Shown here one piece after another: positions 1 to 13,100 of a stretch of 64,000 nucleotides of DNA (positions are counted from its first letter, which is position 1; each line of letters starts with the position of its first letter). The translations under genes were made by a program, and so were the position numbers. Origin of the DNA: Tomocerus qinae (taxonomy: Eukaryota > Arthropoda > Collembola > Entomobryomorpha > Tomoceridae); the NCBI GenBank assembly GCA_020055645.1, contig CM034547.1, forward strand, positions 27,056,513 through 27,120,512, read 5' to 3'. The notes under the pieces were generated by a model, which saw only the letters and a program-made list of their open reading frames with translations, was not told the origin of the DNA and searched no databases.

Positions 1-3000
1 AGTTAAACAAAAGTCAGCCTAGTCTAATCATATACTAAAGTGTATATAGTACAGGGAAATGATAAGGAAAACATTAAAACAAATATACACATTGATTAGG
101 GAAATGGCTTGAAATAAAAACTCTCCGAGTGCACACACATTTTGTTTTAACTCGTTTTCTTATCTCGTCGTTCACTGTACTGCGTATTAGTAACATTTTT
201 GGTTTTTGTAAATTCTGTTTAACTAAGTATTTACCTATATTAAGTTAATTTTACCCGAAATGCAAACAGATATAGATTGTGTAATACCACAAATAGGCCT
301 ATGTGAATGACATAGGCGATATATTGAATCGACTATTAATATTGGGAGGTGGACTGGACGTGAGCTATTTTTCATGGATTGGTTTGGTATTTCCAAGTGT
401 GACAAGTTGACAATTATGACAAATGCTTTATCCTTTTTGGTTTCAGATATAGAACATATGAGCGTGGTTTTGCTTGTCCTACGTACTACTACAAAACCAC
501 TATAGTGTCATACGATAGGGAGCTCGAGGGAATATTAAAGTTGTTGGAAGACTCACTCGTCTTCACGTTTAAAGTTGGAGAAAAAGAAGAAAAGGGAAAC
601 TTTTGTCATCATCATCCTGCCTGTCTCGTCTGTTAAGTTGTCGTAAAGAACATTATATTACATGATTATCCAAGAGAACAATATCAATATCCGCATAGTC
701 ATCGTTTGATCTGAGACAGTCCTTGTGGAAATCTACTAGATAGTAATACATAGACGGAGAAAAGAGGAGCCGAGATTGTTCGGTTGGGTTGGCCGGAGCT
801 CAACTCATCTATCTCGTCTTCCTTGGTGTGCAAACCTTTGAAAGATTGTTCAGCTTGGGCAGTCAGTCAAGAAATTCGGAAAAAGAGGAGTTGAGTTGAC
901 CAAGTTGGACCTAAACGAGGAGACAAGGAACAAAACAGTGTAACTTATCGTGACAGTCTTGTCAAGCACATACCTAAGAGCTACCACCTTGTCTGTTTCG
1001 ACTGTCACATATAAGACAGGATACGTGCTGCGGATGTATTTCCCACTATAGTGAACAAGTTAAAATAGATTGTTGTGAGTACATAGGAAAGCAAAGTGGG
1101 CAGCACAGCGGCTTGTTCAGTTGAGTGATTGTCATTTCGTCTCGGTTGAAGTTCTCCATCGAGAGAGAGAGACGTTCTGGCCTGGCCGGCATATTTCGTA
1201 CAATACAATACTCTATGTTTGTGTGTAGTCAGAGTATAGGGTGGAAATCACTCAACTGTGCTAGTGGTTAAGGTGAATTGAATGTTGAAGGAGTTGATGG
1301 TAAATTGCTTTGTATTGTGTGAGCATTTCGAGTGAATTACATTACATTACCTATATTATTATATCATAATAGTGCACTCTATTATTATAGCGTGGCCATT
1401 TGTATTGTCGACTGAAGGTTAACTCTCCTTATGTTACACATTTTACTTACTCCTAAGTACACGGTAGAACAGAGCCAAAGCCACTTACGACAACCTACCA
1501 CAACTATTGCATTACACCGCACCGTCTCAGTTTAATCTACTCTTTACAATAAGTACAAGGTACAGAACAACGCAAAGAAAGTTTATAGCTCAGTGAGCTG
1601 AGTTGAAGTCAAGTGAAGAAAATTTGAAAAAAGGAACAAGAAAACAGTCTACTATAGTCACATATTCAATATTCAATATTGTTTGGCAGAGACAGAAAAA
1701 AGGAGTAGTAAGTACTTAAAATATAACTTATCTCTTTATATGTGAGTTACGTAAGTGGATTTCGAGTGTGAGAAAAAAGGATTGAGTCAGTGGAGTGAAG
1801 TGAAAAACGAGCAGTGCCGTGCTTCTGGCTTTGCATTTCTATAATTCCACTCTCTTGTACGCATTCGGATGAAAGATTGATTATTGGGCGGTGATCTTTT
1901 TTGGATGGTAATATTGGAGGTTTCCGGTCATGCGGTTCTAGTTAGAATAATACCATATATGTAGTATATGTGTAATATTAGCTAGCAAATCACTCCGGCC
2001 TTTCCGCTATTACATGCCAACATCACACAATATCCATCTATATACTTACCTCCCAATCATTATATCAGTAGCAATTTCTGATCCCGAGTATTAGACTTCG
2101 ACTCGAGTGCAGTCAAGTTGAGACTTGACTTGAGTGTATTGTGACCACTTTTCTGTGGTTCGCCACTCTCAGACGTGAGTATATAACCACATCAAAAACC
2201 ACGAGTTTCCGGATTTTTCCTTTTCGCCCTCCTATATTATTACTACCATTACCTAAATATATTAGCAATACATACACAAACTTAGTCTCTCACCCAGACA
2301 TGCACATACCTTCAACTTTACCTGCCATTTGGATATAAACTGAACAAAAACTACTTTATTAACCACATTCAAACCTTGCTTCGAGCATTCTTCAATTTAA
2401 CATTGCACTCCTATATTTCTCCGACAATTTTCCTATTCATTCGTCTGTGCAAGAATTGCAATCGACTGGAACACAATCCATTTCTCAATTGAATTGAACC
2501 CCATTTAAATCCTGTCTTTAGAGTATTGAAGCTAAAGCTTAGTAAGATTAACTCTATTCCCCAACGTTGTTAATAATATTCTACGGACTACTGTACTAAC
2601 ATTTTGTGAAGATTAAGGGATTCAAGGACGTTATGCTAAATAATTGTGTGAAACATAGTAGAACCAGAGAAATACAATCACATTCAAATTAGTAAATTAT
2701 ACCTATAGTATTAGTGACTATAGAGGTTCAGTAAATCTTTTTATCTTAACGACATAAGTGCTAGTATTGAATAAAACAAAATCTATAGCAGATTTGTAGT
2801 AAATATAACCAAGATATATATTATTACAAGTCGAGACAAGTGTCGAGTGTTATTTATTGATAATCAATAGACATCTGGGTAAAGTGTCAAGTATAGCAAT
2901 AGAGTACGGAGTAATAACAAGGAAATCACATGAAAACAACTGGGATGAGAAAAGACGGGGAGCGGATCTAAAAAGGAAGTCTTCTGGAGAAGAAAGTCGC

Positions 3001-4134
3001 CTAAGTTGGTTTGACTCTTGTGTACTTAGCGACTGTATGTGTGAAAGAACGTAAGATTAGAGAAGAAGACGGGTGAGCACAGCAGTTGGTTCGAATAGAT
3101 GCTAAAAGACAAGAGTTATACTTGGAGTAGTAAAAGTTACAAGTGCATTCACTCAGCTCAGCACCCGTGTCGCTCCTTTGGTTGTTGAGACCGGAGGTTT
3201 AAGAGAGTCATTCTCGTCTCGTGCTCTAGGTATTATTATAGTGTCCTCAAGGTTCCAGAAATAAGTTGGGTTGTGAGATTGTGACTTGACTTAAGTTGAC
3301 TAGTCTGCTGAGTTGGACTCAGAACATCCGTGGAGAAGAACCATTAGTCCCGACATTTAGTGCGGTGTTCGATTACACTATCCGACATCCTACATTGAAC
3401 ATCTATAAAATACTACAATAGCGAAACACCAATACTATACACACTCCTACTGCGTATCCTTCCAAACTACGAAAACCGACCGTGCAATTCTACCAAAGAT
3501 ATAGCCAGACCTAGTAAACTCACTACTAATGTTCTAGTTTAGTTGCCACCAGCTGTGGGATTTGAGGGAAATGTGCGGATTCGTGTGAAATGTCAACTGA
3601 ATGTTGTTATCTTTTGTTTTGACCTAGTTGACTCAACTCGAATTTCTACACTTACACTTATAATAAAGTTAAATATACTTTTAGCACTTTACCAAGCGAA
3701 AAGGAACCACTTGGCTTCATTGCTGACTCTTCTCCTCTGCTTCGTTGGTTTTCCGCGTAAAACCCTCTCGTACTTATTTCTAACAGCCAACCTCACAAAT
3801 TAAAATACCAGTAAACCAAACTAACTTCCACTCTAATAATAAGCAAAAGAAACACAAACTTCATTTAATACATTCTCATGTATATCTCCTAAACATAAAC
3901 AGCCAACTCTCCTACACTTCACTCAAATATCCACGTTATTATATCAAAACAGAAAATTACTACTTATCTGTGAATGTGAAACAGTGCTACTTCCATCCCA
4001 CTTCACAACTTTCACTTTTCACCACCAAAATACTTCTTTTCACTAGTTTCTTTGTTTTCTGTCGTTCCGAATATTTAAACAGTTGCACTTCAATTAAAGG
4101 AGGTGCTTTTATTGTGAAATGTGTGTAATGTAAA
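1..4134 (+). other. Upstream region and 5'UTR of gro; no other gene seen
   Basis: AT-rich sequence with no convincing coding exon on either strand. It should contain the core promoter and 5'UTR of gro, unless a further non-coding exon lies outside the window, but I cannot place the transcription start. Short words of the AGTTGAGT/AAGTCAAGT kind are frequent (exact AAGTCAAGT at 1606-1614; ACTTGACTT at 2123-2131 and 3284-3292). The last 150 bases before the ATG are pyrimidine-rich around 3990-4070. Open frames of 65-92 codons here have no recognisable similarity. Confidence 0.5.
4119..4133 (+). promoter_or_regulatory. Short upstream ORF (MCVM-stop) ending one base before the gro start codon
   Basis: ATG TGT GTA ATG TAA runs from 4119 to 4133; a nested ATG-TAA start-stop pair sits at 4128-4133. 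The stop ends one base before the gro ATG at 4135, in a different frame. If the transcript starts upstream of 4119, ribosomes would meet these AUGs first and might reinitiate or leak through. The transcription start is not visible, so a translational role is inferred. Confidence 0.5.
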
Positions 4135-4191
4135 ATGTACCCTACTGGAATGAATGCGGCAGCTGCAGCAGCGGCCGCTGCTCGTCATCCG
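4135..4191 (+). CDS. gro: gro exon 1 (coding part): start codon and N-terminus with polyalanine
   Basis: Encodes residues 1-19: MYPTGMN, nine alanines, then RHP. The MYP start and RHP end match the short first coding exon of invertebrate Groucho, which supports the ATG at 4135 over the in-frame ATG at 4150. A is at -3 (TAAAATG), a favourable context, and an in-frame TAA lies just upstream at 4126-4128. The donor GTAAGA follows at 4192, phase 0. The alanine run uses mixed codons (GCG, GCA, GCT, GCC), so it is not a simple recent triplet expansion; from what I know of fly and vertebrate proteins, it is an insertion relative to them. Confidence 0.93.
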
Positions 4192-7100
4192 GTAAGAAAA
4201 TACTTTTTTTTAATTTAATTTTTAAGAGAAATGTTATATGAAAAGGTCGAAGTAAAGATTTTTGCCATAAGTAAAATTGCCATCATAGACAGTTAACAGG
4301 TAAGGGTGTCAATATAAAACTGTTGTTTTGCATATTATTCCAAACGTGAAATAATTAATTGCAATGAGTGCTATGATTTAATTATTGTGAAATAATATCA
4401 TAGTGTATTAAATGGCGGATGGTTTGGTTGTAGCCGATTGTGTAGATGTGTTGTGTCTTGTTTAGTAAATGCAGAGTAGTTTTTTAAATAGTGAAATTTA
4501 ATGTAATGCGAGTCTGATGCAAAATAGATAGGCCGCGTCATTCTTTCACCGTCATTTACTATTCGTGTCAAGCAAATTTCTCCGTTATTTTCCTTTCTTT
4601 TGGTGTGGAGCGTCTGTGATGTTGTAAGTTCAAAGTTTCCTTCCTTCCGTCTGCTTTTTGAATACATTTTCACTCGGAATTTATTATTTCTCTCCCTAAA
4701 GGAGTGACTAATGTTTCTAAGAGGGAACCCTTAGTTTAAGTTAACTGCTGTTGATGTGAATGAGCCGGCACTTATTGAAGAAGAGTTGGGGCGAATGAGT
4801 CGAGGTCCCCTCTTTTTTATAGTAAGTACAGCTCATTCACTTCAAATCTCATTCCATTGCACTTGTCTTTTTTCATTTATCTGTGAAAGTCGGAGGAAAA
4901 CTTTAGAACTTTTTTCCCTCAATCTTAATTCATTCTATTCAGACCTTGGCGAGTCGAATTCCAATTGAGATGAGATGAGAGCTGACTTGACTCAACCTAA
5001 CTCGTAGACTATAGACTACATTGAATTGAATTAATGTAAATGCAAAGTGGGTAGTAGTGGTGGTGGGTATTTCATTGTTCTCTCTGTCTTTTCTCTCGTA
5101 TTGACTCGCTTTTAGCTTAGATTTCCTTTCTTTTTTCCTATCTTCTATTTCACATTTACATTCCACTTTTTTATTTCGATGCCCTATTTCTCTATACAAA
5201 ACCCGGCTTTCTCTCAACCCTAGTTTAACTAACTAACGGAACGTAAGTAAGTAGTAAGTAAGCATATGTATATATGTAGATACTAGTGTTATTTTCTAAA
5301 GAAACTTTACTTCCCCTCCCTTATCACGTCGCACGGATCCAGATGGATTCAATAGGATTAGATTGCTTTTCTTCTTCTACTACTATATTGTGTTTATACC
5401 AACCACCACTATTGAATTCACGTTATCCACTTATATACCTAAGGTGTGTATCATTCTATTTCTAGTCTACTGGTTAGATTTGGGATTTCCTTGCACTTGT
5501 CCAATTCATTCTCATGCAATATGCATGTACTCGCATTGCATATTTTAAATGGTATCAATTTCAATTGAATTCTCAACCTACTTTGTTCCTCAACTATACA
5601 TTTTGACATTTGTCCGCATTTTAAATTTCCCTACTCTTTGTCTTGGTTTTGATACTTTTGTTAACTAAAGTTCCTAAACAACTTATGCAGAATTTAAAAG
5701 TTATGAAATTTTACAAACCTTATGGTTGCAAAATGTCCGCCCTACTCTACTTAACATCAACATACATCCACAATGGCAAACAATAGGTAGGGATGAGTGA
5801 AAAATATGCACGTACCATTAGATATGCTTAATGTGATTATTTTTAATGTACTAGCGTGTTTTGCTTCTTTCATAGTGGTAATCCTTTGAAACGACCACTA
5901 CTGTATGTAAATCAGTAAGCAAGTAAAATTCATACGGATTTTATTATGGATGTTCCCATTTAAATAACAAAGCCATAATATTTGTCTAGGTTTTGAAGCA
6001 TGTATGTTTTATGTATGGATTTCTTATTCTCTGCAGTATTTATTACACTACCTTCGCTGCCTTTCAAATAGTTTTATATTTAATAACCATATTTATTGAT
6101 GGAAAGGCTGTAAAATGAATGTTTTTAAGTACGTGCATATGTAATAAGTATTCATAAGCTGTCAAATTTAGAATTTAGTGCGGTTAGTAGTGCCAAGAGT
6201 AACTGTACGGAGAGGAAATATGCGAAATGTAGCAAAATATTATAGTATGCTAATTATGTCATCTGTTTTGTTTCCCAGGGCCCACCTCAACCCGGACAGC
6301 CGTTTAAATTCACCGTAGGCGAATCCTGCGATCGTATCAAGGAAGAATTTAACTTTCTGCAAGCACAGTATCACAAGTGAGTTATAGCTCTTGATAAATT
6401 ATAATTAAGATGAGAAAATTATAATATTCAATTATTCATCAGTTGATATTTAAAACAGGTTAATGTGTATATAAGTGTTAGCAATTTGCAAAATGGCAGG
6501 CAAAGATAAACCAGGTTATGAAGAGGTAAATAGTAATGTACTAGTTATGCAGGCGTATTACTATTAGTATAATTACCATAGGTAGAAAAAGTATTTTAAA
6601 GTCATGTTGGCAGAAAATAAAACTGCTAAGGGGAAGAAATAAATATAAAGTTGATTACTTAATTAAAACGAAAGTATAAGAATATACATCATTTAAATGC
6701 AAATTCAAAGTGCAAGAATTCTGGCTGACAAAGACGTTATGACGTGGTAATTATAATGTAGCAGACAAAAACAAGGACAGAGATCATTTAGGATTTTAAA
6801 CGGGTGGACGTAAACGTAATATGACGTGACTGTGATACATGAGACATGAAAAACGTTCTACTGCTTAACATAGTCGTAGTTAGGTTTGTGATTTATTCTT
6901 CTAGTTCAGTTCATTGAAAGAGTCTATGTATGTGGTAAGTAATACTTACTTGCAAAGACAAGACAAAACAGCTTTTGAGAACAAAGTGCGTCAAGTCAAG
7001 TAAAGTCAGGCCGTTTTCATTTTATTGCCTACTGTCGTGTCGACTCTCTGTCGCCCGCATCTATTTATTTAACAACAATGAAGTTATAGACTTGGTAATT

Positions 7101-10100
7101 GGAATTAAAGGAGGTAGTAAAACTAAAAATAATGTATAGTGACTACATGGTACTTATTGCAAACAGTTCACTTTTGTCAGCACTATTCAAGGGTGCACTG
7201 TAAGCATTTTCAATCCCAACTCTTAGAGTTTAGGTGCACAGAATGGTACTCCACACTTAAGCTAAGCTGACTGAGTGAGCACTGGACGGAATACAAAGTA
7301 AATATTACTGTCATCATAATAATGATAACGATAATGGTGGGAGCAGTAAGTAATAACATTAAAACAAAAGTAAACTCAGCTTGCTTTTGGCTTGGCTCAT
7401 CTTTTTGCCGACTGTTCTTAGTGTAAAGATGTTTTCAAGAAGTGTCAAGTTAAGAAGGGAAAGTGCGATTAGAGAACACTTGGAAACACCATTACCGACT
7501 TGAGCGCCTAGTTATAACACTCATAAGCTAATCTCACAATGCAACCACTCTATAACTACCACCATCTATATCCATAATACCTACCTACTACTATACACAC
7601 ACTATTATAGGTACTTCTATCTACCTACCTACTCCTTGTGCCAAAGTTAATGATATTACAGTCATATAGATAATATGGTAATTCTTGGTGAATGGTCTTT
7701 TAGCTTCTTGCCTTTAAAATGCAATAGGATCTCTCTCCAAACGTGTCATGTCAGCACACTATAGGCAAACATTTTGCATTACACATCTCTAGTATTAAGT
7801 TGAGCATTATGGAGATGTAATATGATAATAGTAATCTCTTGGTTAATGTTTCAACGCTTGGATTCTTGACGTATGTAAAACTAATTCTAATACAAACTAC
7901 GTAGACATACATGGAAAATTGCAGAATGCTGACTTGTGTTTTCCTTGACTAATATTAATCCCCTCTCTCACTCTCCAAGGAATTACAGATTGTTCTGCTG
8001 GAAGAGATATGCAAATACCTTCTGTGCTAGGCACTTATCTATATCATCCTATATAACTTACATTTAAACTCCAATTTGATTTAATCATTCTTTAGTGATG
8101 TTTTGTTTCACTGGAGATAAGACTTTTGATAAGCTTTGTACATAATGACTCTTTAACTCTATCGGGAAATCTCCTCACACAAATGTGCTACCCCTACAAA
8201 AAATATATTCTAAAGAGATTAAACTGTAGGGATCAACGCAGATACGTGATATGTTTTACTGCCAAGTGTAATAAATAGCTTTGAATACTTATCTTTCTCA
8301 TTGTTACCATATTATCTCAAGATTCTATTGTAATTTGTGTAGGGAAAATCAGATAATGTTGTGAGATGTGATTTGAGATTTGACATGCAAATGAGCATTA
8401 TGATCATCGTCATCTCATCCTCATTTGTTATAGTAGCTGTCGAAAATGGTGATGCTGATGTGATTCCGTGTTGGTTGGCGACCTGACATTGACAAGACTA
8501 CTAATCAGCCAAGCCCTAAATATCCTATATACTCTCTTGTATTATGTCAGTAACCGTATGTAATGAAACTCTATTGTATAGAAAAAAAAGAAAGAAAGCA
8601 TCTCACTCAACACCAATACAGTGCTTTAGACAGTTCTTTAGATTAGGTACTACTTAGTAAGCTAGATCTAAACAAGCCAATAGAAATACTTGTTAAATAA
8701 TACGTATGAAATGTATACTCCTCGAGTATAAGGATGATAAACTAGCGAGGATTCTAATGTAAGCAAGGCTTGAGGGGAATTGAATTGTTAGCAATGCACA
8801 TAATTGCGGATGAAAGGCTAGAGGCAACTTCTGAGGAGTCTTGATTAAATGCAATGCAGTATAAACTCATCAGTTTCTCTATTTATTTGACGGGAGACTA
8901 ATAAGCTCTTTCTTTATAATACTCTTCCTTTTATCGTAATGCATAACAAATAAGAAATGCAATTCAATCTCTTTTCGTGAGCCGTTTGCTAATAAAGTTA
9001 AACCTATATGCAAATCAAAAAAGCTTTAGCACTTTTATTCTTCTGTTTAGCTACCGCTACATAAAAGGCCATCGTTGTATTGTCAGTTAATTAATGAATG
9101 ATCTCCATGCACAAAGCTCTAGACAGCAGACTCTTTATGATTAATAAATCGCCTGCACATTGAGACCGGTACAAAACGCTGTACTATTATGAAAATTTTG
9201 CAATGTGCATCAATACATTGTGAAGACTTTGTCTACGCTTAATCTACTATATTGAAATTGTTAAAACGCGTATTCTTAATTTCATAGTGTTGAGTGTTGA
9301 TATAAGACATTTCAGAATTCAGTATGACCTAATATGGTATTTAGATTTTTTAAACTCTTTATCTTTATGGATAAAATTGACAAGATATTCAATCAAATAA
9401 ATACATGTGGAAGACAAAGCCGTGGAGGAATAATGAAAAATGGTAGATAACTATATTAGATAGAACAAGATAGTTTCTGTTACATCCTGCGTATTAAGAG
9501 CTCATGGTTGGAATAAAGTTGGTGGAGCAGGATTGTGAGTGTGCATAGGGAGATAGTTAGGAAATGGAGGCAATCCTCGGAATAAAACTCGTAGTGAATT
9601 TGAATGTGACATGACAGCCGAGAGACAAGACAAGGGAAGAGAAAAGTACAAGAAGGCAATCGAGTCGGGCTCTTCATCTTTTTCATGTTGACTGCTCTGA
9701 TACTTGTTGTCCATGTGCATTGTAATTCTGATGTGATGTGACGGAGCTACGTTGAGTGGTCCATTGTGCTCAGGATGTATGTACATAAGTAATGGAAGGT
9801 AGAGTTTTTGGCTGATGTGATGCGTTGGCTGGACTGATTGTGAGAAGAACAGAACATGTACAAGTTCTCTCGCTGTGCATAACTTTAGTTGTCGACTACA
9901 ATTGAATTGGATTTGTTATGTTTTGTTGTGTGTTTTGTGTGTAGTGTACAAAAATGATGATAATAATGCTTTGCAGGGTTTCCAACAGGTTTGGCTTGAG
10001 TTTTGATTTGAGTTTGTTTGTATGTACTAAGTATGTACGTACTCCTTAAAGAGGGTTAGTTTACTTTTCCATTGTAGTCTGAGATGGTTAGTGATGGTGC

Positions 10101-13100
10101 TTCTTGTATGTACGAAATAATCGAGCCCATCCCTTGTGTTGTTCGGATGTCTACACATATCACAAGCAATTCATCCATACCTTATTGCTTTAACTTGTTC
10201 AGTACAACGAGACACCCGAAGGTATGATAAGGAATGACTGCATTTTATTTAAGTAGGTAGTATGAAATACTAAATGTACTTTTATGTTGTTCTGTCCTTC
10301 TCCAGTTCTTGTACTTGTCTGGACTCTTGAGTGTTGCTTAGCCAAGCACTAAGCTGTCACCCTGACAGAGACCCAACCGTCGTATTTATTTTCCATTTAC
10401 ATATACCTAGGTGTATAATGATAGAAACTAATACAACCTAGAGACATGTCCTGTATATCTAAACTCCTGTTTTGATTTAAGAATTAAAGTAGAAAGAACA
10501 ACAGGAGCTAAGTCTTTATGGTTCTCCATCCAAACAAGAATTTTTTTTATTTTTTTTTGTGTGATATGTAACGTAGGTGCAAGGAGCTGAGGCCAAAAGC
10601 TACTCCGCAATGCCTACACTTATTCACAGCATCTGCTCATGAGTGTTAACTGTTTATATGCTAAGTGGATTTAGATAGCCGTCCATTGTGCATAATGAAA
10701 TCTATATTGTTTTACAGATCCCTTTTTACAATGGTGTTTTGTCCTTATACGTACCAAATCTCTGTCATCTTCTTTTTTATTCCTGTCCATTTAGTTTAGT
10801 TTTATTGCCTTGTAGGTACAAAAGTAGAATTAACTCGACTCAATTTGTTGGTAGTTCCTTTTACTTTTATTAGTAAAGTACATATAAGTGAAAGATGAGA
10901 TGAAACTGGTGAGATGCACGTACGACTAAAAGATACATTGCTACTGGTACACTACTTAAATACTAGAATGCCCACTTTTATACTAGTATGTTAAAATTCC
11001 ATTTGAATACGTTATGTGCAGATATCCATCTGTACATAAAAGAAACCTAAACCTACCTTTAACAAATTGTAGGCATACTTACATAAAATAATTAATTAAT
11101 TCCTGTTCGTGCGTGCGCTAAATAGAAAAAACTTCAATATAGTAGCCATGCTCAAAGGTCTTATATGCTAAGTGGTAGGTTGCAGTGGGTTATATATTAC
11201 AGAAATAATTCTTAGTGACAGAAGCACAGCTTGCATTTAATATTTTAGTAGTTAATGCAGATAGCTTACAATTAGCTAGCTAGTTAACTAAGTGAGCTCC
11301 AAGGAAAACCTTCCTCCTTTTCTCATGTTAATAGATATGATAATGTAATGTGTTATTGTATTCAAATTTTTATAGCTTTATTTACAAAAGTGTACAGCAT
11401 GGGATAATAATTCTCTAGCACAGTCACACGAATAAAAGGTTCTAGAAAGATACCTAAAGAATATATAGAAAACGTATCACTTTTCTCGTTAATGTCAAAT
11501 TGGCAATTGGCAAAGAAAAACGAATTAATATTCAACTAGGGATAATAGGACATGACTGGTTTTTCTGTTGAAATTTGCATGCAAAACTGAAATATACTAT
11601 AAAGCTATCAGTAGGGAAGGTGAACCTGGATTTGTGTACATAATATTGTAGTCCTGTGAATTCCAATATAAATGTGGCATGGTGTGTGGAGGGATTGAGT
11701 TTGTAAAGAATGCAACATCACTCATATCTACAAAACAAGGCACGTACATTCTAGGTTGAGATGAAGATAAAGTATGAAAGTTAAGGATAAGCATTTCTTT
11801 CAGAAGTCAGCTAATAAAAACCAAAGATTGATAAATTACAAAAATTACACATGTATACCTACTGCTTATCGCAAACTGCCATTGTAAATTAGAGAAATGA
11901 TGTATGCACTCACTCGGAGGCTACTGAGCACAAAGACATGAACAAGGGAGGCTAGCAACAAAAATTTGTAAGTACAGTAAAAAGTAGGTAAATGGAAGAG
12001 AGTAGAAAAGACGGCGAAACGAGCCAGCCCACGATACCTAATTGTGTTTATCTCGTTAAAATATTCTGCTGAAATGTAATTTAGTTGTAGCTTTTCCCTC
12101 CTACTTCCTTCTTAATGAGCTTCTAGTTTTCTTTCATATCTAATGCTCTGCATATTAAAAAAAGAATGCTCCGTGTTGTCTTTGTCTTTTGAGCTAGAGC
12201 AACTGAAACTAGTTAGTTGGTAGGCAATTTAATCTCGACTTTAAACAAGAGGCAATGAGCATGTAATTTTGTAATGCAATAATACGGGTCCCACCTTAGC
12301 GTTGCAACAAAAGAAAAAGTGCATTAATAGTGATACATATTGTGTCTTAAGTCAGTGTTAACGTTTCTTTGATGATGTTTCTTGCCATGGCTTGTTGGCA
12401 CAGATCACTGTTTTGGAGAAGAGTGGCAAAACATCCACTTTTCCAACATTAGGCTGTAAAACATGACACACGGGCACCTTTCCATCCCATCCCATCAACT
12501 CTACTTTTCTATATGCTTAGAAACTACAAGTGAAATAAATATATCTGTTGTAGAGCTGTGGTGTGAGTATGCATGTTATAAGTTTGTGGTTAAGATAAAT
12601 ACAGGGATAAGCCTAGGATTTCAGTAGTAGTGGGATAATACATATTATTACATCAGACTCAGTGCTTAGTTATTTTGTGTATGGTTTTGTTAGCAATAAT
12701 AAATGTTGAGTGGTATGGATGGATGGTACTTATAGTTGAATTGGTTAGGCTCAGCTTGGTTGGTGGTGTTGTGTGGTGTGGTAGGTTGAGTGTACACACA
12801 GAAGTGGGGAAATTCATAGTATCTAACTATCTCGTTTCGTCTTAAGTGTAACTAGGTATGTATACGATGCAGACAGATAGTTAAAATGTTGAATGTTAAG
12901 TTAAGTGAAGCTAGAGGCCAACCTACGCATCACCGCCGCCGCTTCCATTGCCACCATCATCATCTCATCCTCAAGTTGTTCATCATCATCATCATCACAC
13001 TGAAGCGTAGCATAGCTCTGTGCTTTGGCAATGTTCCTTAAAATATATGTAGTCTGTGGGCATTGGAGACGAGGAAAGATTAGTGTGAAGAAGATATACA

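Noticed and set aside
1764..1780. GAGTGTGAGAAAAAAGG, similar to the ECEK part of exon 3
   Set aside because: Match stops after four codons, lies upstream of exon 1 and has no suitable splice sites.
3404..3410. TATAAAA box-like sequence about 730 bases before the start codon
   Set aside because: Common word in AT-rich DNA, with no initiator at the right distance; the transcription start is unknown.
4097..4104. AAGGAGGT resembling a bacterial ribosome binding site before the gro start
   Set aside because: The gene is eukaryotic with spliceosomal introns, so the match is meaningless.
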